Assembly: GCA_022774505.1 (NCBI GenBank)
Contig: JALFLW010000074.1
Coordinates: forward strand, 1 to 60,844
Reading direction: 5' to 3'
Source: Lachnospiraceae bacterium
Lineage (GTDB): Bacteria; Bacillota; Clostridia; Lachnospirales; Lachnospiraceae
DNA length: 60,844 bases
The position numbers and the translations under genes are program-made. Of the stretch, positions 51,663 to 60,679 are shown piece after piece. The notes beneath the pieces are model-generated. The model made no database searches, had not been told where the DNA came from, and saw only the letters and a program-made list of their open reading frames with translations. Numbering within the stretch: the first letter of the stretch is position 1; every line of letters begins with the position of its first letter.

Positions 51663-54422
51663 TTACAGCTCTGTAGACACCAGTTCGAAGGAAATGCTAT
51701 GCATCTTTAATCCGCCCTGTGCAAAGAAAAGCCGCAGGTTCGTATATTTGGAAAAGAATGGAATTTCTGTTTCAAAGGAAACAGGGATTCCATTTGTGCC
51801 ATTCCAGGTAAAAGTACCATAGGCTGTTCCGAGACTGAAGAGAGTGACGGGGATTTGAGCCACTTCACTCTGGGTGGAGCTGGCAGTCAGGGTCATTTTA
51901 TAACGTCCCATTGTCATGATGTCCAGTCCGAAACTGTAGTTGGTTCCTTTGTCAGTAGAAATATCTGAGAGATCAATGGTAAGACTGCCATCTAGCTCAA
52001 AGAATCTGATGGCAGCTTCATCTACATCGGATTCGTCTGCCGGCCGGTTGATTATAGTAACCGGGGAGAAGGTTTTGTCCAGACGTTCCATGGCGTGGGT
52101 GTGCATCAGGAAACGGCAGATATTTGCCGCGTTGCGTTGAAGCTCACTACGGTAAAGTGTTCCGTTTTCCAGAGAGGCTAAGACATTGTCATCGTTCTCT
52201 GCCCCGATCGCACATACCATATATACATCGTTTTGGGCGATTGCCATAGCAGCGAAATCCGTTTTATCTACGGCCTGTCCGCGGCGGTTGATATTTGCCC
52301 ACCAGTCAGTCATTGTAAAGCCTGTAAATCCCCAGTCATTTCGAAGGATCTGGGTAGTCAGATCAAAGCTGCCTGCAGTCCAGACACCGTTTACCGGTCC
52401 ATAGGTTGTCATGACGGAATCAGCGTGTCCTTCTTTTACGGCGATCTCAAAGCCTTTCAGATAGATCTCTCGCAGGGCACGTTCGGAAATGACAGCATTC
52501 GTATCATGTCGGTTTGTCTCCTGATTATTACCGCAAAAGTGCTTGATCGTTCCCGTTACACCGGCTTTTTGAAGACCGTGCAGCTGGGCGGAGGCGATCG
52601 TTCCGGTGAGATAAGGATCTTCTGAAAAATACTCAAAGTTTCTGCCATTTAGCGGATGGCGGTGAATATTTATCCCGGGTCCCAGCAGGCAGTCTACCTT
52701 ATTAACTGTCATTTCTAATCCCGTCAGATAAAAAAGCTCTGTCAGGAGCTCCCGGTTAAAGGTAGAAGCCATCATAGTACCGTTTGGCAGGCTGAATGCC
52801 TTTGTGCCACAGTCGAGCCGCATGCCGGATGGACCGTCATCACAGCAGCCGCAAGGGACACCGAGAGCCTCCAGCTCAGGAGAGACACCACCGAATGCAG
52901 CCGCTGTTCCTGCTGTCACCCGTGGACTGTTCATACCTTCGCCACGGATCAGACAGGCGAGATCATAGTCTGTCAGCTGGGCAATAAACTCTTCCATGGA
53001 GTGGGTTTTGTTTTTGACATCTGAAAGCCGGATTCCATGATCTCCGGTGAAAGGTATTTCTTTTGGGAGATTTTCTAATCTGCGTTTGTTTTCATCAACT
53101 TGTGAAAGAGGTACCACTTCCATCCGGGCTTCATATCCGGTGGATATCCGGACCGGCTTGATACGATCAAAGGCTTCAACAGGTGCAAGAGCCTGTTTAT
53201 GACATGAAATCACCTGTGTCTCATTCTGTGTATACTGATAGACATCTATAGCACTTCTGACATCTGTTCCAGTGTAGAAATGATAATCTCCTGCCTCCAA
53301 GATGAAACAGTGAGCGTGACCGGAGGCACCGGAATCATCGTAGGATGCGATCTGCTCTCTGGTCACGGAGATGATCAGCGTTTCGGAGTTTCCGGGAGCC
53401 AGACAATGTGTTTTTGCATAGCCGCATAATACACGGGCAGGTTTGCCGAGTTTCCCCTGTGGAGCTTCACAGTAGATCTGTACGACTTCTTTGCCGGAGT
53501 ACTCCCCGGTATTTGTGACAGTTATGGTAAAGTCCAATGTATCGGTCAGATTCTCAACGGAGGTCACATCAATCTGAAAAGTTGTATAAGACAGACCGAA
53601 TCCAAAAGGATATAAAACCTTTTCGGGAGCAAAGGTTTCAAAATAGCGGTATCCTACATAAATGTCTTCGGAATAAAAGTTGCGGGCAGGATCTCCAAAA
53701 TAAGGGGCTGACGGATAATCTTCTACCCGGCGGGCGATAGTATCTGTTAATTTACCACAAGGACTGATACGGCCCGTGAGAATATCTGCCGTACCGGTTC
53801 CGCCTGTCATACCGCCCTGCCAGACATAAAGGATGGCATCCGGTGCGATCTGTAGAAGTTGTGTCATATCAATTATATTTCCTACATTTAATAAGACGAT
53901 CATCTTTGGAAAATGATGACGTATGGTAGAAAGCATAGCTTTTTCATCAGCCGTCAGCAGATAGGAACCTTCGGTAAGTGAATTGTCCTGTTCTTCTCCG
54001 GCAGTACGCCCGATCACGGCAATCGCAGTCCGGCTTGTCTGTGCTATATGAGCGGCAAAGGCAGCGTCAAGAGGCATTTCCTTTTGGGACCAGGGTTCTT
54101 TTCCCCAACCGTCCCCCAGATCGAAAGGATTTTCGGTATCCCATTTTTTGTACACATCTAAGAGCTCCCGGTTAAGCTTCACACCGCTTTCTAATAGTCC
54201 ATCTGCAATATTGGTGACTTTGGAGACATTTACCATGCCACCGGAGCCTGTGCCGCTTTTGTAATAATGAAGCTGGATCCTGCCAAACAGAGCGACTTCT
54301 GCCGTTGTATCCAAAGGAAGTGCGTGATCATCATTTTTTAGCATAACGATTCCTTCAGAAACCACCTGGGCAGCTGTTTTAAGATATTTATCCCAATCTA
54401 ATGTTTTTTGCTGTTGTATCAT
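51663..54422 (-). CDS. GH3 beta-glycosidase with permuted domain order
   Basis: A 919-residue cytosolic enzyme (no signal peptide). The usual C-terminal alpha/beta domain comes first (about 10-260, KTAAQVVSEGIVMLKNDDHAL and LNVGNIIDMTQL), then a fibronectin III-like domain (about 270-350, YSGKEVVQIYCEAP). The usual N-terminal barrel comes later (about 480-760): GPSGMRLDCG, GPGINIHRHPLNGRNFEYFSE, GTIKHFCGNNQETNRHD and the nucleophile Asp in GFTMTDWWANIN. A C-terminal beta domain (about 770-919) follows. It should hydrolyse beta-linked sugars inside the cell. The start has AGGAGGAA upstream; an in-frame ATG 46 codons earlier does not. Confidence 0.9.
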   Translation of the reverse strand: MIQQQKTLDWDKYLKTAAQVVSEGIVMLKNDDHALPLDTTAEVALFGRIQLHYYKSGTGSGGMVNVSKVTNIADGLLESGVKLNRELLDVYKKWDTENPFDLGDGWGKEPWSQKEMPLDAAFAAHIAQTSRTAIAVIGRTAGEEQDNSLTEGSYLLTADEKAMLSTIRHHFPKMIVLLNVGNIIDMTQLLQIAPDAILYVWQGGMTGGTGTADILTGRISPCGKLTDTIARRVEDYPSAPYFGDPARNFYSEDIYVGYRYFETFAPEKVLYPFGFGLSYTTFQIDVTSVENLTDTLDFTITVTNTGEYSGKEVVQIYCEAPQGKLGKPARVLCGYAKTHCLAPGNSETLIISVTREQIASYDDSGASGHAHCFILEAGDYHFYTGTDVRSAIDVYQYTQNETQVISCHKQALAPVEAFDRIKPVRISTGYEARMEVVPLSQVDENKRRLENLPKEIPFTGDHGIRLSDVKNKTHSMEEFIAQLTDYDLACLIRGEGMNSPRVTAGTAAAFGGVSPELEALGVPCGCCDDGPSGMRLDCGTKAFSLPNGTMMASTFNRELLTELFYLTGLEMTVNKVDCLLGPGINIHRHPLNGRNFEYFSEDPYLTGTIASAQLHGLQKAGVTGTIKHFCGNNQETNRHDTNAVISERALREIYLKGFEIAVKEGHADSVMTTYGPVNGVWTAGSFDLTTQILRNDWGFTGFTMTDWWANINRRGQAVDKTDFAAMAIAQNDVYMVCAIGAENDDNVLASLENGTLYRSELQRNAANICRFLMHTHAMERLDKTFSPVTIINRPADESDVDEAAIRFFELDGSLTIDLSDISTDKGTNYSFGLDIMTMGRYKMTLTASSTQSEVAQIPVTLFSLGTAYGTFTWNGTNGIPVSFETEIPFFSKYTNLRLFFAQGGLKMHSISFELVSTEL

Positions 54423-54591
54423 AAAAATAATTCCTCCATAAAAGTGTTGAAGACAATTCCGGAGACAATAACTCTTGATACTCCGGGATGTTTCCTGTAA
54501 CATATATATCATCTTATCTGCATACAAAAGTAAGGTCAAGAGGGAAGAAAAAGATTTCATTTAAAATTAATAGGATGAAAAGGAGGAGGGT

Positions 54592-56187
54592 ATGACAAAT
54601 TACATATTGATCGTCACGGTTATTATTTTATTATGTTTATTCTTAAATAAGCTGTCGTCAAAGCTTGGTATCCCGGTGCTTCTGGCATTTATTCTGCTTG
54701 GGATGTTTTTTGGGACAGATGGGCTTCTCAAGATTTCCTTTGATGATTATAAGGTGGCAGAGGAGATATGCACGGTATCCCTTATATTTATTATGTTTTA
54801 TGGCGGTTTTGGGACCAATTGGAAACAGGCAAAACCGGTGGCAGGTAAAGCAGTGCTTTTGTCTACTCTGGGTGTGCTGCTGACGGCAGCAGCTACGGGG
54901 CTGTTTTGCTGGGGAGTACTCCGGTTTCGGTTTTGGGAGGGGATGCTGATCGGTGCGGTGCTCAGTTCTACGGATGCAGCATCTGTGTTTTCTATTCTGC
55001 GTTCAAAGCAGTTGAATCTGAAGAATAATACAGCATCTATGCTGGAGATGGAAAGTGGAAGTAATGATCCCTGCTCTTACATGCTGACGGTAATCATTCT
55101 TGCAGTTATGAAGGGGGGATTTACAGGCTCAAGTCTTTTGCGTCTTGTATTTTTTCAATTGATATTTGGTATTTTGGCCGGAGTGCTGACAGCAGCCTTT
55201 GGTTCATGGGTATTGTCACAGATGAAAAATACCAGTGATGGTGTGGATACCATTTTTGTGTTCAGTATGGCATTACTTTCCTATGCCGGAGCGGCGATTC
55301 TCGGAGGAAACGGCTATCTGTCGACCTATCTGGCAGGTTTGATCCTGGGCAACAGACCACTTCATAATAAGAAATCATTGGTGCATTTCTTTGACGGACT
55401 TACGGGGCTGATGCAGATGCTGATCTTTTTTCTGCTTGGCCTGCTGGCATTTCCATCTGCACTGCCGGGAATCATACCGGTGGCATTTGCGATCGCATTG
55501 TTTTTGACCTTTGTTGCAAGACCGGTGTCTGTTGCGATGATATTGACACCGTTTCGATGCCCGGTGTCCCAGCAGCTCTTAGTGGCGTGGTCGGGACTTC
55601 GAGGTGCGGCATCTATTGTATTTGCAATCCTGGCGACAGTAGATCCGGCATATACCAAAAACGATCTCTTTCATATTGTGATCTTCATCGTACTGTTTTC
55701 CATCAGCATACAGGGTTCTCTGTTAGGATTGATTGCCGGAAAGCTGGATATGATCGATGAAAAGGGAAATGTCATGAAGACCTTCAGTGATTATTCGGAA
55801 GAAGTACCTGTGGAATTTGTCAAGATCATGATCAAGAAAAATCATCCATGGGCCGGCAGGATGATCAAGGAGGTAACTTCACTGCCGGATCTGCTTCTGG
55901 TGCTGATACTGCGTGGAGAGGAGCGGATCGTACCGAAGGGGGATACAGTCATTCTGGAGGGGGACAAAATAGTGCTCAGTGCCCTGTCACCGGAAGAAAA
56001 TCTGGGACTGTATCTGTCGGAGATCGAGATCGACAAGGACAGCCCGTGGATCGGTCTGCCACTTTCCAAGGTTAAGCTGGAGGACGGGAGTCTGGTTCTT
56101 GTCCTTATGAGAGAGGATCATGTGAAAATACCGAATGGAAATACGGTGATACGTGAAAATGACATCCTCGTTGTCAGTCAGGTGTGA
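54592..56187 (+). CDS. Monovalent cation/proton antiporter with RCK_C domains
   Basis: A 531-residue membrane protein. The N-terminal about 390 residues hold 12 or so helices of the CPA1/NhaP2 type, with polar breaks in LSSTDAASVFSILRS (Asp pair) and GLRGAASIVFAILATVD. The cytosolic C-terminus (about 405-531) has two TrkA-C/RCK_C-type folds (PDLLLVLILRGEERIVPKGD and GSLVLVLMREDHVKIPNGN), which bind nucleotides or ions and regulate transport. It should exchange K+ or Na+ for protons. AGGAGGAGGGT precedes the ATG. It stands alone between GH3 (divergent) and the P-type ATPase operon. Confidence 0.92.
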   Translation: MTNYILIVTVIILLCLFLNKLSSKLGIPVLLAFILLGMFFGTDGLLKISFDDYKVAEEICTVSLIFIMFYGGFGTNWKQAKPVAGKAVLLSTLGVLLTAAATGLFCWGVLRFRFWEGMLIGAVLSSTDAASVFSILRSKQLNLKNNTASMLEMESGSNDPCSYMLTVIILAVMKGGFTGSSLLRLVFFQLIFGILAGVLTAAFGSWVLSQMKNTSDGVDTIFVFSMALLSYAGAAILGGNGYLSTYLAGLILGNRPLHNKKSLVHFFDGLTGLMQMLIFFLLGLLAFPSALPGIIPVAFAIALFLTFVARPVSVAMILTPFRCPVSQQLLVAWSGLRGAASIVFAILATVDPAYTKNDLFHIVIFIVLFSISIQGSLLGLIAGKLDMIDEKGNVMKTFSDYSEEVPVEFVKIMIKKNHPWAGRMIKEVTSLPDLLLVLILRGEERIVPKGDTVILEGDKIVLSALSPEENLGLYLSEIEIDKDSPWIGLPLSKVKLEDGSLVLVLMREDHVKIPNGNTVIRENDILVVSQV

Positions 56188-56359
56188 ATTTAAACATTAT
56201 AAATACTTATGGCGGAAAAAATTACAATTATTGATAAAATTCATCAACAAGAAAATTTATCTTGATTTATGGAAAATGGAAGAGTATAAAGAAAGTTAAA
56301 CTATGAGATGAGGTATGTTCTGCGATACGGACATATCAGGAAAGAAATGGAGGATTATG

Positions 56360-56662
56360 ATGTTAGATTGTTTAAAGAAGATTGACAAGGCAAAGACAGG
56401 AATTTTTGCAGCAGGTGTTTTATTTGGTACTGCAGGAGTAAAGCTCCTTGCAAGTGATGATGCCAAGAAGCTGTATACAAATTGTACCGCAGCAGTTCTT
56501 CGTGCAAAGGAATGTGTCATGAAGACAGCGACAACCGTACAGGAGAATGCGGAGGACATCTATGCAGAGGCAAAGCAGATCAATGAGGACCGTGCGGCAC
56601 AGGCAGAAGAGTTTGATGATGAAGAACTTGAGGAGACGGAAGAGGAAGCTGTCGAGGAATAA
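56360..56662 (+). CDS. Small protein co-encoded with P-type ATPase
   Basis: A 100-residue protein with a hydrophobic segment near the start (about 12-28, TGIFAAGVLFGTAGVKLLA), a Cys-containing helix (NCTAAVLRAKECVMKTA, about 41-57) and a very acidic C-terminus (EEFDDEELEETEEEAVEE). It looks like a membrane-associated partner and matches a family found beside such ATPases, which I recall as DUF6110 but could not check. GGAGGA upstream fits ATG at 56360; ATG at 56357 is one codon earlier. It is 2 bp from the ATPase gene, so translation is coupled. Confidence 0.8.
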   Translation: MLDCLKKIDKAKTGIFAAGVLFGTAGVKLLASDDAKKLYTNCTAAVLRAKECVMKTATTVQENAEDIYAEAKQINEDRAAQAEEFDDEELEETEEEAVEE

Positions 56663-56664
56663 TT

Positions 56665-58782
56665 ATGAGATTTCAGATAAAGCATGAGATAAGGGGAAGG
56701 ATCCGTATTCATGCCATTCAGAAAAGAATGACCTTTGCACAGGCAGATATGCTCCAGTATTATCTGCTGGGGTTTGATTTTATCCGAATGGTAAAGATAC
56801 AGGAGAGAACCTGTGATATTACGATCGAATTTCAGGGAGACCGGGAAGAGGTTATACAGGTACTGCGCCATTTTGCATATGAGCGGGTGCAGGTGCCGGA
56901 GGAATATATTAAGAATTCCGGACGTGAAATGAACAGGTATTACTGGGACAAATTAATGAATCAGGCAATTCTCCATTACGGGACCAAGATCTTTCTGCCA
57001 ATGCCATTTCGGGCAGGTATCGCTGCGGTGAAATCGGTGAAGTACATCTGGGAGGGAGTATGTACTCTGGCCCGGGGAAAGATAGAAGTGCCTGTTTTGG
57101 ATGGAACGGCGATAGGCGTTTCTATTTTCCGTGGAGATTACACAACGGCGAGTTCTGTGATGTTCCTTTTGGGTATTGGAGAGATCCTGGAGGAATGGAC
57201 GCACAAGAAATCAGTAGGTGATCTGGCCAGAAGTATGTCTCTTAATATCAGCAAAGTATGGGTGCTGAGGGACGGCAGGGAAGAACTGGAAGAAGTAACT
57301 TCCGTGCAGGCCGGTGATCAGGTTGTGATCCATATGGGGAATGTGATCCCGTTTGATGGTGATGTCGTGTGTGGAGAGGCCATGGTCAATCAGGCTTCCC
57401 TTACCGGAGAATCCACTCCGGTGCGTAAGGCAGAGGGCGGATATGCATATGCCGGTACTGTGGTGGAAGAAGGAGAGATCACTATCCGGGCAAAACAGGT
57501 CAATGGCTCCAGTAAATATGAGAAGATCATGACAATGATCGAGGAATCGGAGAAATTAAAATCTTCGCTGGAAGGGAAAGCGGCACATCTGGCCGACAGA
57601 CTTGTCCCGTATACCTTTGCAGGAACCGGTCTTGTATGGCTTTTGACGCGGAATACCACGAAAGCACTGTCTGTTTTGATGGTGGATTTTTCGTGTGCAC
57701 TTAAGCTCGCTATGCCTCTGACAGTGCTGTCTGCGATCCGTGAGGCAAGTACATATGATATTACCGTAAAGGGTGGCAAGTACCTGGAAGCTATGGCGGA
57801 GGCAGATACCATTGTGTTTGATAAGACGGGGACACTGACAAAAGCTCAGCCTACAGTAGTAGACGTGATATCCTTTAATGGACAGTCACCGGACGAGCTT
57901 CTCAGAGTGGCAGCTTGTCTGGAAGAGCATTTTCCTCATTCCATGGCCAAGGCAGTAGTTAAGAAAGCAGTAGAGCGTAATCTTGTCCATGAAGAGCTTC
58001 ATTCCAAGGTAGAATATATCGTTGCCCATGGTATTTATTCCACATTGGAAGGCAGAGAGATCATTATCGGCAGCCATCATTTTGTCTTTGAAGATGAGAA
58101 AGCGGTCGTACCGGATGACAAGAAGCAGATCTTTGATGAGCTTCCGGAGCAGTATTCTCATTTGTATATGGCTATAGATGGAAAGCTGGCAGCAGTGATA
58201 TGTATTGAGGATCCTCTGCGTCAGGAAGCACCGGAGGTGATCTGTATGCTGAAACAGCACGGGATTTCCAAGGTTGTCATGATGACGGGAGACAGTGACA
58301 GGATTGCTTCAAACATTGCCCGTAAGGTAGGTGTGGATGAATATTATTCGGAAGTATTGCCGGAGGACAAGGCGGCATTTGTGGAGAGTGAAAAAAATGC
58401 CGGAAGAAAGGTGATCATGATCGGAGACGGCATTAATGATTCACCGGCATTATCTGAGGCAAGCGTGGGTATTGCGATCAGCGATGGGGCAGAGATTGCC
58501 AGAGAAATTGCAGATGTGACCATCAGTGCGGATGATCTGTATGAGATCGCTGCCTTTAAACAGCTTAGTGATGCCATGGTAGAACGCATCAACAGGAATT
58601 ACCATATGATCGTGGGGATCAACACCGGACTGATCATTCTCGGCATTGCGGGAATATTTCAGCCAACTATGTCGGCACTGCTTCATAATACGTCAACACT
58701 TCTCATCAGTCTGAAAAGTATGAGGGATCTGCTGGATCCGGATGATGTGTATAAAGCAGGCAGGCTTATGGAAAACAAATAA
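56665..58782 (+). CDS. P1B-type heavy-metal ATPase
   Basis: A 705-residue P-type ATPase. The N-terminal about 95 residues form a divergent HMA-like domain without a CxxC motif. The actuator domain carries LTGESTPV (about 245-252), the phosphorylation site DKTGTLTKA (Asp about 394), and the hinge motif MIGDGINDSPALSEASVGI. The transmembrane metal motif, normally CPC or SPC, reads VDFSCALKLAMP (about 340-352), so the proline before the cysteine is replaced. This resembles a non-canonical subgroup and metal specificity cannot be assigned from sequence. The start has GAGG upstream. It is coupled to the small acidic protein gene. Confidence 0.93.
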   Translation: MRFQIKHEIRGRIRIHAIQKRMTFAQADMLQYYLLGFDFIRMVKIQERTCDITIEFQGDREEVIQVLRHFAYERVQVPEEYIKNSGREMNRYYWDKLMNQAILHYGTKIFLPMPFRAGIAAVKSVKYIWEGVCTLARGKIEVPVLDGTAIGVSIFRGDYTTASSVMFLLGIGEILEEWTHKKSVGDLARSMSLNISKVWVLRDGREELEEVTSVQAGDQVVIHMGNVIPFDGDVVCGEAMVNQASLTGESTPVRKAEGGYAYAGTVVEEGEITIRAKQVNGSSKYEKIMTMIEESEKLKSSLEGKAAHLADRLVPYTFAGTGLVWLLTRNTTKALSVLMVDFSCALKLAMPLTVLSAIREASTYDITVKGGKYLEAMAEADTIVFDKTGTLTKAQPTVVDVISFNGQSPDELLRVAACLEEHFPHSMAKAVVKKAVERNLVHEELHSKVEYIVAHGIYSTLEGREIIIGSHHFVFEDEKAVVPDDKKQIFDELPEQYSHLYMAIDGKLAAVICIEDPLRQEAPEVICMLKQHGISKVVMMTGDSDRIASNIARKVGVDEYYSEVLPEDKAAFVESEKNAGRKVIMIGDGINDSPALSEASVGIAISDGAEIAREIADVTISADDLYEIAAFKQLSDAMVERINRNYHMIVGINTGLIILGIAGIFQPTMSALLHNTSTLLISLKSMRDLLDPDDVYKAGRLMENK

Positions 58783-58809
58783 TAAAAAGTAAATACATAT
58801 GAAATTGTT

Positions 58810-58874
58810 AAAATATAACTTGTTACAAGGGTGTAATGGTGGTATATTACGCCTTGACAGGTTATATTTTTTTT
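58810..58874 (+). terminator. Three-tier terminator hairpin
   Basis: Three nested stems: AAAATATAAC with GTTATATTTT (10 bp), CAAGG with CCTTG, and GTAAT with ATTAC, followed by TTTT. It lies between the ATPase stop and the serine dehydratase genes. Confidence 0.8.
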
Positions 58875-58929
58875 GTAACGGGAGATTTTATTTATCATAA
58901 AGAAAAGCGTCTGCGGAATGGAGATTAAT

Positions 58930-59586
58930 ATGGATATATTTGATATTATCGGTCCGGTTATGGTGGGACCGAGCAGTTCACATACAGCCGGAGCTGTCCG
59001 TATCGGATATGTAGGACGGAAGCTGTTGGCAGAACCCGTTGTGAAAGCTCGGATCGGTTTATATGGCTCCTTTTGGTCTACAGGAAAAGGACATGGCACA
59101 GACCGTGCTATTGTGGCCGGATTAATGGGATGGGAAACGGATGACCGGAGAATACCGGAGAGTCTGGAATATGCCGAAGAAAATGGAGTCGAGGTATCCT
59201 TTTATCAGGCTGATCTAAAGGAAGCACATCCAAACACGGCAGTGCTGCATATGACAGGTGCCAAGGGACGTGAGCTGGAGGTCATTGCGGCATCTGTCGG
59301 TGGAGGACGCATCCGCATTTGTGAGGTGGATGGTCTGACTGTCAATGTCAGTGGGGAACATCCAACGCTGATCGTTCATAATCTGGATCAGCCGGGACAT
59401 GTGGCGGAGGTAACTTCCATGCTGAGTCATAAATCCGTAAATATTGCCACACTACAGCTTTATCGGAATGCCCGCGGCGGCAATGCGGTGATGGTATTGG
59501 AGTGCGATCAGGAGATCCCTTTGGAATCCATTAAATGGCTGGAGCATCTGGAGGGCGTGATCAAAGTGACATATTTAAATCTGTAA
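58930..59586 (+). CDS. sdaAB: L-serine dehydratase beta subunit
   Basis: A 218-residue subunit of the iron-sulfur L-serine ammonia-lyase, which makes pyruvate and ammonia from L-serine. The N-terminus DIFDIIGPVMVGPSSSHTAG (about 2-21) is the SdaAB signature. The C-terminal ACT domain (about 145-218) reads TLIVHNLDQPGHVAEVTSML then NIATLQLYRNARGGNAVMV, a likely serine-sensing site. GGAG lies 6 bases before ATG at 58930; an in-frame ATG at 58918 is earlier. It is followed after 44 bp by the alpha subunit gene. Confidence 0.95.
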   Translation: MDIFDIIGPVMVGPSSSHTAGAVRIGYVGRKLLAEPVVKARIGLYGSFWSTGKGHGTDRAIVAGLMGWETDDRRIPESLEYAEENGVEVSFYQADLKEAHPNTAVLHMTGAKGRELEVIAASVGGGRIRICEVDGLTVNVSGEHPTLIVHNLDQPGHVAEVTSMLSHKSVNIATLQLYRNARGGNAVMVLECDQEIPLESIKWLEHLEGVIKVTYLNL

Positions 59587-59630
59587 CAGGGTATTATCAG
59601 CGGCAGCAGGTTAGGAAAGGTGGACTTATT

Positions 59631-60482
59631 ATGTACGAATCGTTACAGCAGATGCGGGAAGCATGTGAAGAAAAAGGAAGTGCGTTTTGGGAGCTTGTCA
59701 TGGAGGAAGAGGTGAATGAAAAGCAGAGTACCGGGGAGGAAGTTTTTGGGATCATGCAGAGTATGTACCATGCTATGGTACAGGCGGATGAGAATTATCA
59801 TGACGAAAAATCCTCCAGTGGAATGGTAGGAGGTGCGGGGATTTTGATGGAGAGATGGAATGATCAGAAAAAGACATTAGCAGGCCGCTTTTTGGGACAG
59901 GTCATGGAACGGGCATTGAAAATGGCAGAATCCAATGCCTGCATGAAACGTATTGTTGCTGCACCGACAGCCGGATCCTGCGGGATCCTTCCGGCCGTTT
60001 TGATCACATATCACAGAGAAGAAAACTGTCCGGAGGAGCAGATCGTGCAAGGTTTGTTTGTGGCTGCAGGTATCGGTGGGATCATTGCACAGAGAGCGTC
60101 GATTGCCGGGGCACAGGGAGGCTGTCAGGCAGAGATCGGTTCGGCAAGTGCGATGGCAGCAGGAGCACTGACGTATCTGCGGGGAGGAAATCTGCAGCAG
60201 ATTTATGATGCAGTGGCATTAGCATTAAAAGGACTTTTGGGGCTTGTGTGCGATCCGGTGGCCGGGCTGGTGGAGGTGCCGTGTGTTAAAAGAAATGTTA
60301 TCGGTGCTGTTAATGCGGTTACATGCAGCGATATGGCGATGGCAGGGATACAGTCGTTTATTCCTGTGGATCAGGTCATAGATGCTATGGATGAGATCGG
60401 ACGTAATATGCCGTGTCAATATAGAGAGACAAGCGAGGGAGGACTGGCAGCGACCCCGGCCGGAAAGGCAGTTTCTTTATAA
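59631..60482 (+). CDS. sdaAA: L-serine dehydratase alpha subunit, iron-sulfur
   Basis: A 283-residue catalytic subunit of the iron-sulfur L-serine dehydratase. Cysteines for the [4Fe-4S] cluster are in RIVAAPTAGSCGILPAV (about 103-119), GAQGGCQAEIGSASAMAAGAL (about 160-180) and LVCDPVAGLVEVPCVKRNVIG (about 201-221). Length is normal for the alpha chain of two-subunit Firmicute enzymes, which lack the fusion seen in proteobacteria. The start at 59631 has AGGAAAGGTGG upstream; an in-frame ATG at 59535 overlaps the previous gene. It ends the operon. Confidence 0.95.
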   Translation: MYESLQQMREACEEKGSAFWELVMEEEVNEKQSTGEEVFGIMQSMYHAMVQADENYHDEKSSSGMVGGAGILMERWNDQKKTLAGRFLGQVMERALKMAESNACMKRIVAAPTAGSCGILPAVLITYHREENCPEEQIVQGLFVAAGIGGIIAQRASIAGAQGGCQAEIGSASAMAAGALTYLRGGNLQQIYDAVALALKGLLGLVCDPVAGLVEVPCVKRNVIGAVNAVTCSDMAMAGIQSFIPVDQVIDAMDEIGRNMPCQYRETSEGGLAATPAGKAVSL

Positions 60483-60497
60483 AAAGCAAAACGAAAC

Positions 60498-60530
60498 ACA
60501 CGCCTGTCATCGATCGGATGACAGGCGTGT
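60498..60530. other. Perfect hairpin after sdaAA
   Basis: ACACGCCTGTCATC and its complement GATGACAGGCGTGT form a 14-bp stem around CGATCG-like loop bases. There is no T-run directly after it on either strand, so it is probably a processing or pausing structure rather than a classical terminator. Confidence 0.6.
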
Positions 60531-60536
60531 GCCGGT

Positions 60537-60617
60537 TTATTCTACATGGGATGTGCAGTGTGGACATCTCGTTGCTTCGATATCTATTTCGCTTTTACAG
60601 AATGGACAGACCTTGTA
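60537..60617 (-). pseudogene. Zinc-ribbon remnant, possibly mscL 3' end
   Basis: On the minus strand an open frame of 26 codons plus a stop reads VCPFCKSEIDIEATRCPHCT near its centre, with two CPxC pairs. It has no start codon; a stop codon precedes it directly. The same pattern of double CPxC at a C-terminus is found in some mechanosensitive channels (MscL) and other small zinc-ribbon proteins, so this is most likely the remaining 3' end of a deleted gene. AAAAAAGGAGAAAGG lies just upstream of the frame, so a non-standard start cannot be excluded. Confidence 0.55.
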
Positions 60618-60679
60618 CTACCTGCCTTTCTCCTTTTTTATTGGCAGATAAGGAAAAAGTTTTAATCAATACTTAGTAA

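Noticed and set aside
58874-58881. A third TGTAACGG near the serine dehydratase genes, as a possible further sigma target.
   Set aside because: Only TTTTTGTAACGG-type similarity is shared with the two boxes at 25675 and 27691. It lies directly after a terminator T-run and has no matching -10.
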